This document shows, piece after piece, positions 12,922 through 12,922 of a DNA stretch of 12,922 nt (the stretch's first letter is position 1; every line of letters starts with the position of its first letter). Location: the NCBI GenBank assembly GCA_044356745.1, contig JBIKVP010000056.1:1-12922 (forward strand), read 5' to 3'. Under the pieces are notes generated by a model, which saw nothing but the letters and a program-made list of their open reading frames with translations, made no database searches and was not told the DNA's origin. Origin of the DNA: JBIKVP01 sp044356745. GTDB lineage: Bacteria; Pseudomonadota; Alphaproteobacteria; Rhizobiales; Beijerinckiaceae. The translations under genes and the position numbers were made by a program.

Positions 12922-12922
12922 A

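Noticed and set aside
1..12922. Linear plasmid or phage with terminal inverted repeats
   Set aside because: The content is chromosomal housekeeping genes (polA, rpoH, aroA, waaA), and the repeats encode a transposase-like C-terminus. No replication or telomere gene is present.

Overview
The window looks like a piece of an alphaproteobacterial chromosome of moderate GC content. That placement rests on several gene families and arrangements typical of the class: a DUF4170 gene directly followed by a DUF374 acyltransferase and the Kdo transferase gene waaA, a bacterial transglutaminase-like cysteine protease (BTLCP family), RpoH with an intact RpoH box, an EPSP synthase of the alphaproteobacterial type, and a YdcH/DUF465 protein. 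I cannot name the genus from the sequence alone.

Layout. Both ends carry the same 124-bp sequence in inverted orientation (1-124 and 12798-12921, identical base for base). Read outward-in, it ends an open frame resembling the C-terminus of an IS630-type (Tc1/mariner-like) transposase, so the contig is probably bounded by two inverted copies of one insertion sequence. Inside are an O-antigen ligase/polymerase-like membrane protein (+), a convergent periplasmic BTLCP protease (-) whose 3' end overlaps it by 89 bases, and a gene-poor stretch (2256-2948) with at most one doubtful small membrane ORF. A tightly packed + strand cluster follows: DUF4170, DUF374 acyltransferase, waaA, polA, yafJ (2949-9129). 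Starts and stops touch or overlap at DUF374/waaA (1 base) and waaA/polA (4 bases). A hairpin over the yafJ stop ends this block. rpoH (+) follows, then aroA (-), whose stop codon overlaps that of rpoH. The last two genes are a small RTX-repeat protein (+) and a ydcH-like gene (-).

How the genes relate. The ligase/polymerase, the DUF374 acyltransferase and WaaA belong to the cell envelope (lipid A, Kdo and surface polysaccharide). The BTLCP protease and the RTX-repeat protein may act outside the cytoplasm. polA (DNA repair and replication), rpoH (heat-shock sigma factor) and aroA (aromatic amino-acid pathway) are housekeeping genes. I see no CRISPR array, tRNA, rRNA, phage or defence module. 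The most notable points are the IS-bounded ends with a junction that supplies the Shine-Dalgarno sequence of the first gene, the translational coupling of polA to waaA, the long 3' overlap of two convergent genes, a stop-codon hairpin with two mutually exclusive pairings, and a tandem pentapeptide insertion in AroA. I found no convincing undescribed system.
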